From the NCBI GenBank assembly GCA_003165855.1, contig PMXH01000432.1, positions 1-5,572 of the forward strand: a DNA stretch of 5,572 bases, written 5' to 3'. Numbering within the stretch: the first letter of the stretch is position 1; every line of letters starts with the position of its first letter. Below, in pieces: positions 5,282-5,572 of this stretch. A program made the translations under genes and the position numbers. A model generated the notes under the pieces. The model was not told the DNA's origin, did no database searches, and saw only the letters and a list, made by a program, of their open reading frames with translations. Origin of the DNA: Acidobacteriaceae bacterium. Its GTDB lineage: Bacteria; Acidobacteriota; Terriglobia; Terriglobales; Acidobacteriaceae.

Positions 5282-5302
5282 AAAAAGTTCTACGACGGGA
5301 AC
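5282..5302 (-). terminator. Weak candidate terminator of the right-edge gene
   Basis: Read on the minus strand, a 4-bp stem GTTC/GAAC (5299-5302 with 5287-5290, 8-nt loop) is followed at once by TTTTTCTC. It lies 9 nt past the stop codon. The short stem makes strong termination doubtful, but position and T-run fit. Confidence 0.35.
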
Positions 5303-5311
5303 GCCGGGCGC

Positions 5312-5572
5312 TCAGTTTTCCTGCGACGTCGGCGCGACGGCTTGCGGTGCACCGTCACCGTATACACCGAAATCATCCGGGTTTTGCCTGCCGTGGATTT
5401 TGTAGCTGAGGTCTCGATACGTTGTCTCGTCATCCGTCGCCAGCGTCTCCATGTAGTAGGAGCCGACCTCCAGCGATTTGCAATCAGGGAGAAACCGGTT
5501 GCAGTAAAGGTGAAACGACTTGCCTGCATTCAGTCCGTCCGCCCAGTGGGCTTTAAAAAGCAGGTAATGACG
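5312..5572 (-). CDS. C-terminal part of an unrecognised protein (runs off the right edge)
   Basis: On the minus strand an open frame enters at the window end with codon 5570-5572 and reads 86 codons to TGA at 5312-5314. Its start is outside the window. The reading begins RHYLLFKAHWADGLNAGKSF, goes on through HLYCNRFLPDCKSLEVGSYY and METLATDDETTYRDLSYKIH, and ends in a G/P/A/Q-rich tail, GAPQAVAPTSQEN. The composition is balanced and protein-like, with two cysteines (visible residues 24 and 31) and a mixed aromatic/acidic pattern. The competing 79-residue frame over the same bases (5290-5529, minus) is extremely Arg-rich and looks like a shadow. I do not recognise the family. The disordered-looking tail suggests the natural C-terminus. 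The gene is convergent with the regulator at 2545-4431, 880 nt away. Confidence 0.75.
   Translation of the reverse strand, partial: RHYLLFKAHWADGLNAGKSFHLYCNRFLPDCKSLEVGSYYMETLATDDETTYRDLSYKIHGRQNPDDFGVYGDGAPQAVAPTSQEN

Noticed and set aside
5290..5529. 79-codon minus-strand frame at the right edge
   Set aside because: It is extremely rich in Arg, Thr and Ser, and overlaps the better frame at 5312-5572 that is open to the window end.

Overview
The window looks like a piece of an Acidobacteriota chromosome, probably Terriglobia. This is inferred from gene content and style: a GloVer-repeat secreted protein, a one-component membrane regulator with an HTH, FlgO/TolB-like and TPR layout, high GC, and intergenic DNA full of short palindromic repeats. 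No rRNA or marker gene is present, so the assignment is not proven.

Layout. Positions 46-81 hold a likely minus-strand terminator. Positions 105-2360 (minus) encode a 751-residue secreted protein with a signal peptide, seven GloVer repeats, a TIG/IPT-like domain and six Kelch repeats. The 184-bp divergent region 2361-2544 contains a clear Shine-Dalgarno for the minus gene and several candidate operator or promoter elements. Positions 2545-4431 (plus) encode a 628-residue protein with an N-terminal MerR-like HTH, one membrane segment, a FlgO/TolB-like domain and a C-terminal TPR superhelix. Positions 4432-5311 contain no convincing gene. They hold dispersed-repeat remnants, a plus-strand intrinsic terminator at 4714-4745, and many hairpins, several with CTTCA or TGAAG at the tip. 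Positions 5312-5572 (minus) are the C-terminal 86 codons of an unrecognised protein that runs off the right edge.

How the parts may work together (inference). The membrane regulator is transcribed divergently from the secreted double-propeller protein, so it may control that gene, itself, or both through the shared upstream region. The partial gene converges on the regulator, and the repeat-rich interval lies between the two 3' ends.

Most worth checking: (1) the sequence register suggests both propellers of the secreted protein are closed by their own N-terminal strands; (2) CTTCA/TGAAG-tipped hairpins recur between 4590 and 5120, which could be a palindromic mobile-element family or a structured RNA; (3) direct and inverted repeats sit in the divergent promoter region. 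No clearly novel defence or mobile system was found.
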